A DNA stretch of 64,000 nucleotides from Sorex araneus (lineage: Eukaryota; Chordata; Mammalia; Eulipotyphla; Soricidae), in NCBI RefSeq assembly GCF_027595985.1, contig NC_073307.1, positions 47,842,509-47,906,508 of the forward strand, written 5' to 3'. Under the pieces are notes generated by a model. That model ran no database searches. It saw nothing but the letters and a program-made list of their open reading frames with translations, and had not been told where the DNA came from. This document shows, piece by piece, positions 44,478 to 62,881 of the stretch (within the stretch, counting starts at the first letter, position 1; every line of letters starts with the position of its first letter). The translations under genes were made by a program, and so were the position numbers.

Positions 44478-46168
44478 GGGCCGGAGTGATAGCACAGTGG
44501 GTAGGGCATTTGCCTAGCATGCGGCTGACCCGGGTTCGAACCCCAGCATCCCATAGGGATTGAGCAATGCCAGGAGTGATTCCTGACTAGCGCCAGCCAG
44601 GAGTAATCCAAGCATCGCTGGTGTGTCCCCAAAAAGCAAAACAAAAGCAAACAGCAGTGACACCCCAAGCTGGAGTGCAGGCGACTCCAGAAGGGTCTGG
44701 GTACACACATCCGCAGTACAGCCTGAGGGCAGGCGGGAGGTGGGAACTTGGGAGAGAGAACACTGCAGCTCCAAGAAAAGCCACGGAAGAGGCGGGGCTC
44801 TGGCCGGGGGTCCAGGCCAATTACAGCTTGGTTTGGGGATCTACTGAATGCTCAGGGGACCACATGAGATGCCAGGGAGGGAACCTGGGCCAGGTGTGTG
44901 CGAGGCGAGAGCCTGCCCCACTTACTGCCTCTCCAGCCCCTGGGTTTGCTAACTTGGCCCGTGGCCTTGGGCTCCTTCTGCATGGTGTCTGGCACAGGCA
45001 AACGCCAGCTAGCCTTGTCCTGCCTGTCTCTATGTTCCAACAGGAGCAGCGGAACTTGATTCTTGTGGCAAGCAAAAACCACGAAAGGAACTGTTCTCAA
45101 AGCCCCGGCTGATGGCATCCCTGGTTACCAGGGAACCGCAGGACTAGCAGCAAAGCCCCAGCGAGGAGGCCCAAGAATAGCAGCAGCTCCTTCAGTGCCA
45201 GGCTCGGTGTGAAACCCGCATCTTCCTGAACTCCTGGGATAGCTCGGAGGCAACCGCAGTCACAGGCATTTGCATGAGCAGGATGGTTAAGTAATCTGCC
45301 TGCACGCTGGAGTCCAACGCCGGGAGGGGAGGCAGAGCACGTGCCCGTCCCATGCAAGGCCCAGAGTTCTACCCCGGCACTGTGCTCTGGCCAGCTAAGC
45401 TGGGCACATACATCCCTGGGGACCCGATGCCACCAGCACTGCTGGGTGTAGTCACAACATGAAAAACAGAAACGGGCAGAGGGATAGCACAGGGGTTGCC
45501 CGTGGCTGGCCCCGGTTCAATCCCCGGCACCACATATGGTCCCCTGAGCACCACCAGGAACAGAACCTGAGCAGACCCAGGAGCCCTGAGCACTGCCAGC
45601 AAGATCTAACCCCCTCTATACTGCACCCCCCCAAAAAAAAAGTCACCATAGCATCAGTCTTTTTTTGTTTTCTTTTTGGGTCACACCCAGCGATGCTCAG
45701 GGGTCACTCCTGGCTCTGCACTCAGGAATTAACCCTGGCCATGTTCAGGGGACCACATGGGATGCTGGGAATCGAACCCCGGTCAGCCACATGCAAAGCA
45801 AACACCCTCCCCGCTGTGCTATCACTCCAGCCCCAGCATCAGTCTTTTTAGAGGTAAGGGGAACAGCCAGGGCCTCTGGCTGCTTCAGGCATGGTCCCTG
45901 GGTGCCACCTCCAGCAGGCTGGGGACCCCATGGCACAGGGAATTCAGCCTGAGACTGCATGTGTGCTCCAGTCCTGCTATCAGGTCCTCATGTAATTTTT
46001 AGTTTCTCCAAAACCTCTCCTATGGGGCTGGAGGGGTAGCACAGTGGGTAGTGCATTTACCTTGCACGTGGCAAACCTAGGTTCTATTCCCAGCATCCCA
46101 TATGGTCCCCTGAGCACTACCAGGAGTAACCCCTGTGCAACACAGGGTGTGACCCAAAAAGCAAAAAC
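44478..46168. mobile_element. SOR SINE copies between 44.5 and 46.2 kb
   Basis: + 44478-44640, - 44828-44941 (partial), + 45476-45612, - 45661-45833 and + 46024-46168. The intervals 44150-44477 and 44942-45475 are unique-looking, with no gene that I can support. Confidence 0.85.
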
Positions 46169-46186
46169 AAACCAATAAAATCTATC

Positions 46187-46625
46187 CTTTCACCAAGTCC
46201 AGCCTCCACGTAAGGTGCATCTTAGACCTTTCAGTTTACCTGTATCTTGGGTCATACCCAGCTCTGCTCAGGAGTGACCCCTGGCAGTGTGTGGTGCCAG
46301 GGGGGTGAGCAGTGCCTGAGGGAAGAACCCTCAACCTCTCTGGCTCCACGCTACTTTGATACTTAACATACTACTCAACAGGGTAACCCACACCTGTGCC
46401 TCAGGATCTATTATTCATTTGCTGGTTTCTGCTCCAAGAGCAGAGGATTGTCCCGACTGACAGCATCCCAAGCTGCTACTGGTCTGGCTGTTTCCCTTGT
46501 ATCCTTGATGCTCTGTTCCCTTCCCGGCACGAGCCTCGTGTCCTGTTCCTGCAGCTTCTGCAGCAGTCACCATGAAAGGGCCCCACGGCGGCATCTTAGA
46601 GAACTCACGACCATCTGCTGCCTCC
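46187..46625 (+). repeat. Duplicated segment, copy 2
   Basis: Same order of blocks as copy 1, without the internal SINE. Preceded directly by a SINE (46024-46168). Similarity stops near 46625 at CATCTGCTGC. Includes an old - SINE remnant at ~46248-46350 shared with copy 1 (40538-40650). Confidence 0.85.
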
Positions 46626-46639
46626 GGGTCCTCGAGGCT

Positions 46640-47189
46640 CGGTGCAAGCTTCCAGAAAGCAAATTTATTTTCATCACCGATGAAAATAGGGCTTGGTGTG
46701 TATCTGTGGGGTGACTGAGTATGTACTTTATGTACTGATGCAGAACAGCTCCAGGAGCTGCCAAGTGAGAAGAGGATGCAGCAGAGCACACTCGCCTTCT
46801 GCACAGACGGTATGGGGCTCGGGGGAGGGCGCCGCCCACGCCTGTTTATATATGGCTCCTGTGCAGGCTACACTTGGCTCCCGTCCCCACTCTGCTGACT
46901 CTAAGAACTGGGCCGTTTTAGGGACCAACAGAACACCTCCACTTCCGAAACAAGGACTGAGAGGCCTTGGCCTACCTGGTGTCCAAAGCAACGCAGCACG
47001 GAGAGGCCCTGGCACCTGCCTCGTCTCTCTGGACTGCCACTCCCTGGGCAGCAGCTGGCAGAACACAGGCTCACCCCGAGCCGCAGGCCTGCGTCACTCC
47101 CGCGGCCTGGTCAGACACTGAAAGGAGGGCCAGCTCTCCTTGCACGGGAGGGGAGCCCCAAATGAGTGAGACTAGAGTCAAAGAGCTTA
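46640..47189. other. Unique stretch downstream of RPS14
   Basis: GC-moderate sequence between the duplicated segment and the RPS14 poly(A) site. No SINE, no exon with recognisable content. Confidence 0.4.
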
Positions 47190-51921
<4,732 letters not shown>

Positions 51922-52349
51922 GAGCGAGAAGGGCGGGGCGACGGTTACGTCGTGCCCCCGGAAGGACAAGTCTGGGGTCACGGGACAAGGCCAGACCCGG
52001 AAGACGCCGCCCTCCGCGTTTCCAAGGAGATTCAGACTCGCTTTTGGGTCAGAGGATTTACTCCCCTGGAGTGTCTCACAAACGAAGCGCGGCGCTGAGG
52101 GTCGCCGCGGGCGGGGGAGGGAGCTTCAGAAACTGCTCGACCTAACACCCGCGGGTGACAGAGCCGGCCCACCAAGATGGCGGCGGCGGTGGCTAGACGG
52201 GCTTCCGCCCCGCCGCCCCGGCCCCGCTCAGTCCGGGCGCGATAGCGCGCCTCGTGGCGGTGCGAGGAATGACAACAACAAATCCATGAAAACCCCACGT
52301 CCGCGCAAAAACAGAGAACAGATTAGTCCATACTTATTCCATAAGCATT

Positions 52350-54640
52350 TCGGGGGTTTGGGGTCACTCCTGAAGGTCCTGAGGGACCGTCTGCGGGGGC
52401 TCGAGATGGACGGATCAGACAAGCACCTTACCTCCTGTACTACTTTTCCAACCTAATTGCTTCTTTTAACCCTCATGATATTAGACATTGTTATTACTTC
52501 TATTTTACAGGTAAGGGGTGCTAGTATTTGTGACCTATCTGGAATTTTGACTTAAATGGATGTTTGGGCCCCCCCTCAAAGTGCTCAAGGGGCATCTAGG
52601 GGCACTCCTAGCACTCGGCACTAGGCCGGGGAAGTTCAAGTCTTTTTATTTTCTTTCTTTTTTTGGTGGTGAAAGGGGGAATTGGAGCCACATCCTGGTG
52701 TGGAGCTAAGGAGTGACTCCTGAGCATACTCATTAAACCATATGGAGTGCTGGATATACCATGGTCTTGGGCGTCCCAGGCAAGCAGGCACCTTACCCTG
52801 GCACCATCTCTCCAGTCCGAAGGGTTCTATTCTTTGCTCACACAAAGCAATGCAGGGGTCACCAGTGCCAACCTAGCAGTCTCGCATAGCCTGTGAGATG
52901 ATGAGAATTGGAACTCTTGTATGATGGGCTGCCACACCTTCGGGCTATCTCCCTGGCCCTCAGTGATGGTATGTTCCACAGCTGTTTATTTCTATCCCTC
53001 GAATAACACTGAAAGGCTGTGAAGGATTGAGAGATGGTATGATGAAGACAGGTTCCCCCCAACTAGATCTCCTGTGCTTGCCATCCGCATGTGAGCAATT
53101 GTGCCCAGGAGCATGTAGTTGTTTATGCTCTGGAACTGATGCCAGGAACTTCTTCAGCTTATTGGATGAAGAACTATTTTTTGTTTGTTTGTTTGTTTGT
53201 TTGTTTTGGCCACACCTGACTGTGCTCAAAGCTTACTCCTGGTGGGGCTCAGGATCATAAGCAGTGTTTGGGATTGAACCCTGTCAGGCCATGTACAAAG
53301 AAGGCACTTTACCCACCGTACTATCTCTCCCACTCAGAGCTTCTTTTTTGAAATGCAATGACCCCCCACCCGCCCCCCAGTGCCAGAGAAATAATAAGGG
53401 TTAAGGTGCTTGCTTTGAATGTTTCAGACCCACATTGGATTCCTGGCATTGCATATCTGCACCAAAGCACAGCCACAAGTCGCCCCTGAGAATTTCCATG
53501 TATAGCCCGACACCTCCCCCCACCAATAAAATCCAATAAAATAAAAGGAAATGCAGTGTAGCTTTCTCCTTTACAAAAATAATTACACAAAATCCATTAA
53601 AAATACATGGAAACATGTGCACCTCCATTACTGGGTGGGCTGGAGCGATAGCACAGTGGTAGGGCATTTGCCTTGTACACAGCCGACCCGGGTTCAATTC
53701 CTCCACCCCTCTTGGAGAGCCTGGCAAGCTCCCAAGAATATCTTGCCCACATGGCAAAGCCTGGCAAGCTACCTGTGGCATATTCAACATGCCAAAACTA
53801 GTAACAAGTCTCACAATGGAAATGTTACTGGTGCCTGCTCGAGCAAATCGATGAGCAATGGGATGACAGTGACAGTGACATAGAAACATGTAGATAGAGA
53901 AAAAAGAAAAAGAAAATGGAAAAGTCTTATCGAATATTAACTAGTTATCTAACCTAAACATTATCTATGTGTATATAGATATGTGTATATATATGCTAAT
54001 ATATACACTAATGCATATATTTTGGGGCCACACCCAGCACTGCTCGGGGCTTACTCCTGGCTCTGCATTCAGAGATCACTCCTGCTGGGGCTTGGGGGAC
54101 CACACTTGGGTGCAGGGTATTGATCCCAACAGGCCTGTGCAAGGCGAGGGAAGAGCCCTGCTAGCTGGACGCCCTGCCCTACAAGCAATTTTTAAATTGT
54201 GGTAACTAACAACAGTTGGTTTGTAAGAATGTAAATGTTTATATTTCTTAGGGTAACAATGTTACCATATTACCTCATTCACCCCAAAGTCCACTTCCTG
54301 CCCCATCCCCCTCAGGTCAGTGGTTGCTTTAGCTCTAGGGCTTTGTTACAAGTTGTTACTTTGTTTTGTTTTCTTTCCCGAGTTTCCCTGGAGGTGCTCA
54401 GGGGTCCCTCCTGGGGATTCTCAGCCAAGCCGTGGGCAGTTCAATGGGAGGACCCTGTCTACGCCTACAGTGTAGAGACCAGGGGGTCCTCCCGGCAGTG
54501 CTGATGAGTCTCCAGGCTGTGCAGCCCAGACATACAGCCGAGTGGGTAGCGGGAGGGGGACCAGGTGGTGCCAGGATCAAAGTAGGACTGGCTGCACATG
54601 GGCACGCACCTTAAGCCCTGTACCCTCTCCAGTCCTGCTT
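52350..54640. mobile_element. Degraded SINEs upstream of RPS14
   Basis: - 52350-52452, - 52686-52818, - 53184-53336 (headed by a (GTTT)n run), + 53378-53520, - 54022-54185 and a very divergent - copy about 54365-54640. No gene in this interval. Confidence 0.7.
53638..53880 (+). mobile_element. Second shrew repeat family with SOR tRNA-like head
   Basis: Starts like a normal SINE (GGCTGGAGCGATAGCACAGT ... GGGTTCAATTCC) but then switches to GGAGAGCCTGGCAAGCTCCC, ATGCCAAAACTAGTAACAAG, and a tail of ATGACAGTGACAGTGACA. No CCCATATGGTCCCC body and no A-tail. Confidence 0.75.
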
Positions 54641-54649
54641 TATTTTCAT

Positions 54650-56110
<1,461 letters not shown>

Positions 56111-56294
56111 CCCTGACCCCAACTTCAAAGCCACATCCGTTGTGCCAGATGGTCAGTTCAAAGATGCTAGCCGTCTGACTACAGAGGAAACCGCATTTTG
56201 TTCTTTTGCCCTCTGGACTTTGCCTTTGCGTGCCCCACAGAGATCACTCTTTCACTGATAGGACGGCAGACTTTTTCCTTTTCTTTTTTCTTAT

Positions 56295-57480
56295 TTTTGA
56301 TTTTTTTTTTTTTGGTGTCATAGCTGGCTGTGCTTAGGGCTTATTTCTGGCTCTTTGCTCAGAGATCACTCCTGGCAGGGCTGGAGATCAAACCCAGGTC
56401 ACCTTCATGCAAGGCCCTGTCTGGTGCCGACCCAATGCACTAGAGAGGCGAAGGAATTTTGGGGGTTTGGTTTTGGGGTCACACCTGACAATGCCCAGGG
56501 GTTATTTCTGGCTCTGCACTCAGGAATCATACCTGGTCGTGCTCCAGGGACTGTATGAGATGCCAGGAATCGAACCCAGGTTGGCTGCATGCAAGCATGC
56601 AAGGCACCACAGCGGACCAGAGTATGTGGGTGCTCAGCAGCTGGGCAGGCTGTAAAGCACGTGTGAGGATCGGGGCTAAGGGAAGGTGAGAAGGGACTCC
56701 AGCCCCCCTTTTACCGCTGGCCCCATAATTCCATCTTCTTTGCAGCTAGGAACGTGTGTTGCCACCCTACCTGGTGTCACGCAGATGTTCACTGCATGAT
56801 ACTATTTTGTTTCCAGTGCTATTCTTTTTTTTTTTCTTTTTGGTCACACCCTGCGATGCACGGGGGTTACTCCCGGGTCAGCCATGTGCAAGGCAAATGC
56901 CCTACCCGCTGTGCTATCGCTCCAGCCCCTTCAGTGCTATTCTTGATCCAGAGCTCGATTGTTCGGAGTTTAGGTTATTTCCAGAACTTGCTACTTAGCA
57001 TACTTGGGCTGTTCTTTTCTCAGGACAGATTGCCGGAAGTCAAAAGGAAAATGGCTTTAAATTGTTGAGGTAGGTTACTTACTTAAACTGCCCTCTAGCA
57101 AGTTTGTATCAACTTTCACTTCTGCTAAATGGAGAATCTAAATATATCTCCCTATAGTTCTTTCATGCTGGGTGGGGTTGGGGGATCTCTTTATGGTGTG
57201 CTCTTGAGCATTTACTTCCCTTCTGTAAATTCTCTAGAAGGGGATTTTGTTGTTGATGTTCTCAGATCTTGAGATTCTCAACTGAGGAAGTGTGTCTTTG
57301 TGGCTGAGTGAGTCTGGGTTACAGTGGGTGTGGCAGACAGATGCTCAGACGCTGAACCTTGGTCAGAGGAGGGTTCGTGAAGAGAGCTGGGTTGGATCTT
57401 ACAGCCGCACCAGCCCCTCAGGACACTTGCCACAGCAAAGTACTATATTCCAATCCATTAAAGTCACTGCTTTCAGGGGC
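56295..57480. mobile_element. SINEs and an old L1-like stretch
   Basis: - copies 56295-56440, 56460-56612 and a strongly shortened copy 56823-56930 lacking the middle of the body. 56940-57475 is AT-rich, reads like an antisense L1 3' region (CTGCCCTCTAGCAAGTTTGT) and has no gene. Confidence 0.6.
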
Positions 57481-58080
57481 TGGAGTGATAGCACAGCAGG
57501 TAGGGCGTTTGCCTTGCACACGATCCATCTGGGTTCGATTCCCATTGTCCTATATGGTCCCCCAAGCACCATCAGGAGTGATTCCTGAGTGCAGAGCCAG
57601 GAGTAATCCCTGAGCATCGCTGGGTGTGACCCAAAAAAGAAAAAAAAAAGTCACTGCTTTCAAACTCTGATTAATCGACATTTTTTTTAATAGTTTCTAC
57701 GATTATTACCAGTTGTGGGTCACTGGGCAAAAATGGTAACCTCTTTAAATTTTAGTTTTTTCACTTGTAAAATGATATAAAACAGCATTTTAAAAGAATT
57801 TGCTTAGGGTCAGAGCCATAGTACAGCAGATAGGGCGTTTGCCTTGCACCTGGCTGACCCGGGTTTGATCTGCAGCATTCCATTTGGTTCCCCCAGCACT
57901 GCCAGGAGTAATTCCTGAGAGTAGAGTGAGAATAATCCCTGAGCATAACTGGGTGTAAGCCAAAAAGAAAAAAAAAAGAATTTGCTCATTCATCAGAGAA
58001 TTTGAGGAAGCATGCAATGGTGAATACATCCAATAAAGTTCTATATATCAGGCATAAAATATATATATATACATATCAGT

Positions 58081-58125
<45 letters not shown>

Positions 58126-59290
58126 TTTATTAAAGGTTGGGCAGTTACTAACTTTTGAGACACACAGTAATTACCCTTAAGCTAAAACTTGAAAAACAAG
58201 TAGAAATGAGCTTGATGAAGGCAGAAGAAATGGGGGGTCTGCAGGGGACACGGTGTGTTCGAAGGCCTTGGGGTGCTGGGGTGGAAGGTGCACAGAGGGT
58301 TCCAGGATTAGAGACCATGGCAGTGAGGCTGCGAAGAGGCTGGGCAGTGTGTTCGAGAGAGGAGGTTTATGGGTAGATGTGGATGTAACAGAGCAGATGT
58401 AAGAGAAAGGGCATAGGCCAGTATTTCCCTCCTCAAGTGGGTGATGTCACCCCACACACACACACCAGGGCCTGGACCTCTCCAGGTGGTGGCAGCACCT
58501 CAGGTGCCATCGGGGTGAGGAGTGCTTCTGTTTGTTTGATTAAAGAAGGTAGATCTGGGGCTGGAGCCATAGCACAGCGGGTAGGGCATTTGCCTTGCAC
58601 GTGGCCGACCCGGGTTCGATTCCCAGCATCCCATATGGTTCCCGGAGCACCACCAGGAATAATTCCTGAGTGCAGAGCCAGGAGTAACCCCTGTGTGTTG
58701 CGGGGTGTGAGCCAAAAGCAAAAAAAAAAAAAAGTAGATCTCCTAGGGGTGCTAAGTGATTTTTTTTTTCTCTGAAAAAGGGCAGTGGGCTAAATCTGTC
58801 TGAGAACTTCTGTTCTAGATGGTCCCTTTCTCCCTCTCCTCCTCCTCCATCTTCTTCTCTTCCCCTCCTCTTGTTCCTCTTTCTCCTCTTTTACCTTAGT
58901 CTACTCAGGGTGGGAAGTCCCCATCAAGAATAGGGGGGGACAGAGGCTGGAGTGATAGTGCAGCGGGTAGGGCGTTTGCCTTGCACGCAGCCGACCCGAG
59001 TTTGAGTCCCAGCATCCCATATGGTCACCCGAGCACTGCTAGGAGTAATTCCTGAGTGCAGAGCCAGGAGTAATCCCTGTGCATTGCCGGGTGTGACCCA
59101 AAAAGAAAAAAAAAAGAGAATGGGGGGGGGGAACAGGTGTCGGTGTGATAGTACAGTGGGCGGGGCATCTGCCTTGCACATGGCCAACCAGATTCAATCC
59201 CGGAATCCCATCTGGTCCCCCAGCACCGCCAGGATTAATTCCTAAATGCAGAGCAGGGTTAACCCCTGAGCATTGCCAGGTGTGACTCAA
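57476..59290 (+). mobile_element. Run of five + SOR SINEs
   Basis: 57476-57652, 57808-57976, 58557-58733, 58945-59118 and 59134-59290. The first is flanked by the duplication AAGTCACTGCTTTCA (57460 and 57646), the second by AAGAATTTGCT, the third by GTAGATCT. An (AT)n(AC)n(AT)n microsatellite lies at about 58060-58122. Confidence 0.92.
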
Positions 59291-59895
59291 ACAAAACAAA
59301 ACGAAACAAGAGTAGGGGAACAGATTAGCCCACTTGATCTTGGGTGTGAGGTGTCGGGGGCATGTCTGGGGCAGGTGGGGGGCATGGAGTCAGGGATTTG
59401 GGTTTGTCAGGAGAAGGGGCCCGAGGAAGGGTTGTCACACTGAGCATGACATGACTCTGCTAACTGGCCAGTCGGAGCGTGTCAGGCTGCGAGACCCTCG
59501 GAGACCACGGATACAGGTTCCCACAGGCAAGAGGGGCTGAAGACCAGCAACTGCGGACACTCTGGGCTGGTGTCAGGGGCTGCAGGCAGTGTCACGGCCC
59601 CGGCAGTGCGGGGCTCACTCTGTCCAGGGCAGCCCGAGGCCAGGGGTGGCAGCAGATCTATGGACATGACAGAGAGCTGAGACAGGAGGAAGTGGGCATG
59701 ATGCAGGGTCCCAGGTGAGGTCTTCAGGGACAGGAGGGGCCCTCCCCAGGAAACAGTAGCCATCAGCTCTGAGGGGCGGTGCTGGCTGCCACAATGACAA
59801 GATTGCAAGGGGCCCCATGAGGGGGGTGGCCGGGGAAATGGGGAGCAGGGAGGGCAGGTCCTCACAGTCGGGCCTTTGCCCACCAGACCCTGCTG

Positions 59896-59909
59896 GCGCC
59901 CCCTACAGG
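59896..59909 (-). promoter_or_regulatory. CTCF-like motif
   Basis: GCGCCCCCTACAGG matches the reverse CTCF core at 13 of 14 positions. Confidence 0.5.
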
Positions 59910-61364
59910 CCAGGAGGGGAGGCACTCTGGGAGGCCAGCTGGGCAGGATGCTCTGTGGATGCCCAGCAATTCCTGAGGGCAGCCGGGGTCTGGGAGGAGT
60001 TAAGAAGGGGCCTGAGGAGCAGCTTCCCAGAGCCCCAACGGTCAGTTAGGGATGACACCGCGCTTGCTCAGTGGACACCAGTGGCAAGGCTGGTCCTTCC
60101 ATGGGACGCTGAGCTGGTCAGAGCCCTGCTAGGGTCAGCACCCTGCAAAGGCCAGTGCCCTGCTAAGCAAGCCATCTCATCACCCCTCTCCAAGGCCAGT
60201 GAGGTGGACAATTCTCATTCCCTTCATTTTCCAGCTGAGCAAAAACAAGTCAGTGTCGGATCTGCGTTCTGGGGAGCACCAGGTACAAGCTCCTACTTTC
60301 CTATCACAAACCAAGTGTTCTCGGAGTATCTGCTGGCCTGGAGAGACAGGACAGGGGCTAAGGCTCTTGCTTTGCTCTGCAGAGCCAGCCCTGGTACCCC
60401 TAAGCACCACCAGGATGACCTCTGAGCACAGAACCAGGAGTCAGCTCTGACACAGCTGGGTTTGAACCCCCACTTCCCCCCAAATAAATACTAAATACCG
60501 TTGCCTGTGTCTGATGCCAGCTGTGACTGAGCCCAAGCCCTACCCGCTAGCGTGCTTTTCCCTTCCCCCTCCACTTCCCTTCCCTCTGCAGCCCCTGAGG
60601 CCCGGGAGTCATCGCACACAGCTGCGGTGCTCACTCCCCTGGCTGCATATCCGGTGGTCGCACACCTGGCCCCGCTGCTCATCACCGGCGGCCCTGGTGC
60701 GCTCGGGGCCACACGGCTCCTTCAGGTCTCCTGTATGCGCTCGGCTCCCTGGCGCCCCCCACCTGCCCGCTTCACCCGGCTCCCTGGCGGGGGGTCCCCC
60801 AGCTTTCGCGGTGGTTCTCCCACACCGCCTGGTCCAAGGGCTGCTGGCCGCTTCACCATCCCTGCCAACAGTCGCTCTCTCGGGTGTGGCCTCCGCCCTG
60901 CGCGCGCACACCTGCGCGCATGGTCCGTGGCACTGGGTCCCAGACCGAAGAGCAGGCGCGGTGGGGGTGGGAGCGGGGGAGGGGGGGTGAGGGAAGCGGC
61001 TGGCGTCAGACTCACAGCCTCAGGCCCCAGGCAACATTTCAGACTTGCGTTGGCCCATCGGCTCCCTTCCCTGACTCCTTGGAAGGAAGATTTGCAGAAG
61101 GAAGCAAGGGAAGAGTGCAGAGAACTCCAGAGAGGGGAAGGCAGCCCATCAAGACGCTCGGCCAGGAGTCAAGGCCAACGCAGGCAGTGGGTGGAGGGGG
61201 TCCCCGGACTGGAGCAGCCCCCCGCATCCTTCCTGAAAGCCCCTTGTCTCCTTCTCTCATGGCTGTGTGCCTGTTTTGGGGAGATACAAGCATACCAGGA
61301 CTTGCTGCTGGGGATCTAACACTGGAGTGTGTTAGGAACTGGGGATGAGGGGGGGGGGCAAGGA

Positions 61365-61378
61365 GCGCCCCCTAGGGC
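61365..61378 (-). promoter_or_regulatory. CTCF-like motif
   Basis: GCGCCCCCTAGGGC; 12 of 14, with the strong CCCCCTAG centre intact. Confidence 0.4.
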
Positions 61379-61685
61379 CTCCCCAGGCTCCACTTAAGTG
61401 GAGGCCTGCAGTGGGAGGAAGTGGTCAGCCAGGTAGGGAGAAGAAGGTGGGGCCGGGTTCCAGGCTGACAGGACAGCCCGTGGGAAGATTGCGTCTAAGG
61501 GCCTGGTCCCTCCAGGGTCACGTGGGGAGAGTGGGCAGTGTGTCCTTGCACAGCTGGACAGGCTGGAGTTCAGAGTTAGGATTTGGTACTGGAGGGGAGA
61601 GACTGGCAGAGCTAAGAACTCTTGCAGGAGCAGAGATTCAAACTCAAAGGAGTCTTCAGTGATATGACGCCACTGGCAAAGGCAA

Positions 61686-61720
<35 letters not shown>

Positions 61721-61783
61721 CATCAAACTGAAAAGTTTCTGCATGGTAAAAGAAGTATGGGCTAAAACAAAAAGGTATTTTAG

Positions 61784-62881
61784 GGCCGGAATTATGCAGC
61801 AGGTACAGCACTTATCTTGCATGTGGCTGACCCAGGTTCGATTCCTGGGTCCACATGTATTGGATGACTCCTAGCCCGCCAGGCATGATCCCTGAGTGCC
61901 GAGCCAAGAGTGAGCCCTGAGCATAGATGGGTGTGCCCCCCCAAAAAAAAAAACTAACGGAATGGGAGAAAATATTTACACTCAACACATCAGACATCCA
62001 GGGCATATAAGGTACCCACAAAGGTCAACAGCTACAAAAATGTCCAAGAACCCTATCAAAAAATGGGGAGAAGAGAACTTCTAGGAGGAAGATGGGCAGA
62101 TGGCCAATAGGCACATGAGAAAGTGCTCAACATTATCTACTATCAGGGAAATCCAAATGACAATGAAGTATCATCTCACACCAGTGAGAATGTCACATGT
62201 CAAAAATGGGGGAACCACTGGTGTGGCTGGGGCTGTGGTGAAACAGGAACTCTCACGCGGACGCGAATGCTGTCTCCACCAGCACCTGTGAGAACAGCGT
62301 GGAGGTTTCTAAGTAAAGTAAGAACTGAGCTGCCGTAGGACCCAGAAATTGCATCCCAGGACACAAAAACATGAATTCACACCACTATTCACGGCAGCAC
62401 TTAGCTGCAATAATTAAGATATAGTAAAATTAACCTAGGTGTCCAAGGAAACAGGAGTGGATTGTGAAGATATTCCATACAGAGTGGAATACTACGCAGT
62501 TAGCAGCATGGGATGACAAAAATCAAGTGACTCACTGCAACTTGGATGGAATTAGAGTGAAGTAAGTCATAAGAAGGACAAACAGGATGATCTCACTTCT
62601 CTGCCGCATACTGAACAAGGGGATGCAAGGTACTAAAGGGAGGGTAACTTGATCACCCTTTGAATATCGGAATTAGAAGCACAGAGGGAAATAAATTGAT
62701 ATTGGGGCCGGAGTGATAGCACAGCGGGTAGGGCGTTTGCCTTGCACGCGGCCGACCCGGGTTCGATCCCCGGCATCCCATATGGTCCCCCAAGCACCGC
62801 CAGGAGTAATTCCTGAGTGCAAAGCCAGGAGTAGCCCCTGAGCATCGCTGGGTGTGACCCAAAAAGCAAAAAAAAAAAAAT
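61784..62881 (+). mobile_element. Two + SOR SINEs flanking the L1 3' end
   Basis: 61784-61952 and 62704-62881. The second is close to consensus (GTAGGGCGTTTGCCTTGCAC, GGGTTCGATCCCCGGCATCC). Confidence 0.9.
61960..62650 (+). mobile_element. LINE-1 3' end (ORF2 end and 3' UTR)
   Basis: Clear L1 phrases in sense orientation: GGGAGAAAATATTTACACTC, AAGTATCATCTCACACCAGT, GAATACTACGCAGTTAGCAG and CAAACAGGATGATCTCACTT. Reading frames are broken. A younger full SINE follows at 62704-62881, flanked by AAATTGATA. Confidence 0.85.

Larger units (their letters stand above)
59300..61780. other. GC-rich stretch without a supported gene
   Basis: Mostly unique, GC-rich, with one old + SINE at 60346-60488 and a (CAT)n microsatellite at 61687-61717. 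CpGs cluster near 60890-60960. It lies where the approach to NDST1 is expected, but no NDST1 exon is recognisable. Confidence 0.45.

Noticed and set aside
59300-61780. A first exon of NDST1
   Set aside because: Expected by synteny somewhere to the right, but no splice-bounded coding sequence or recognisable leader was found.
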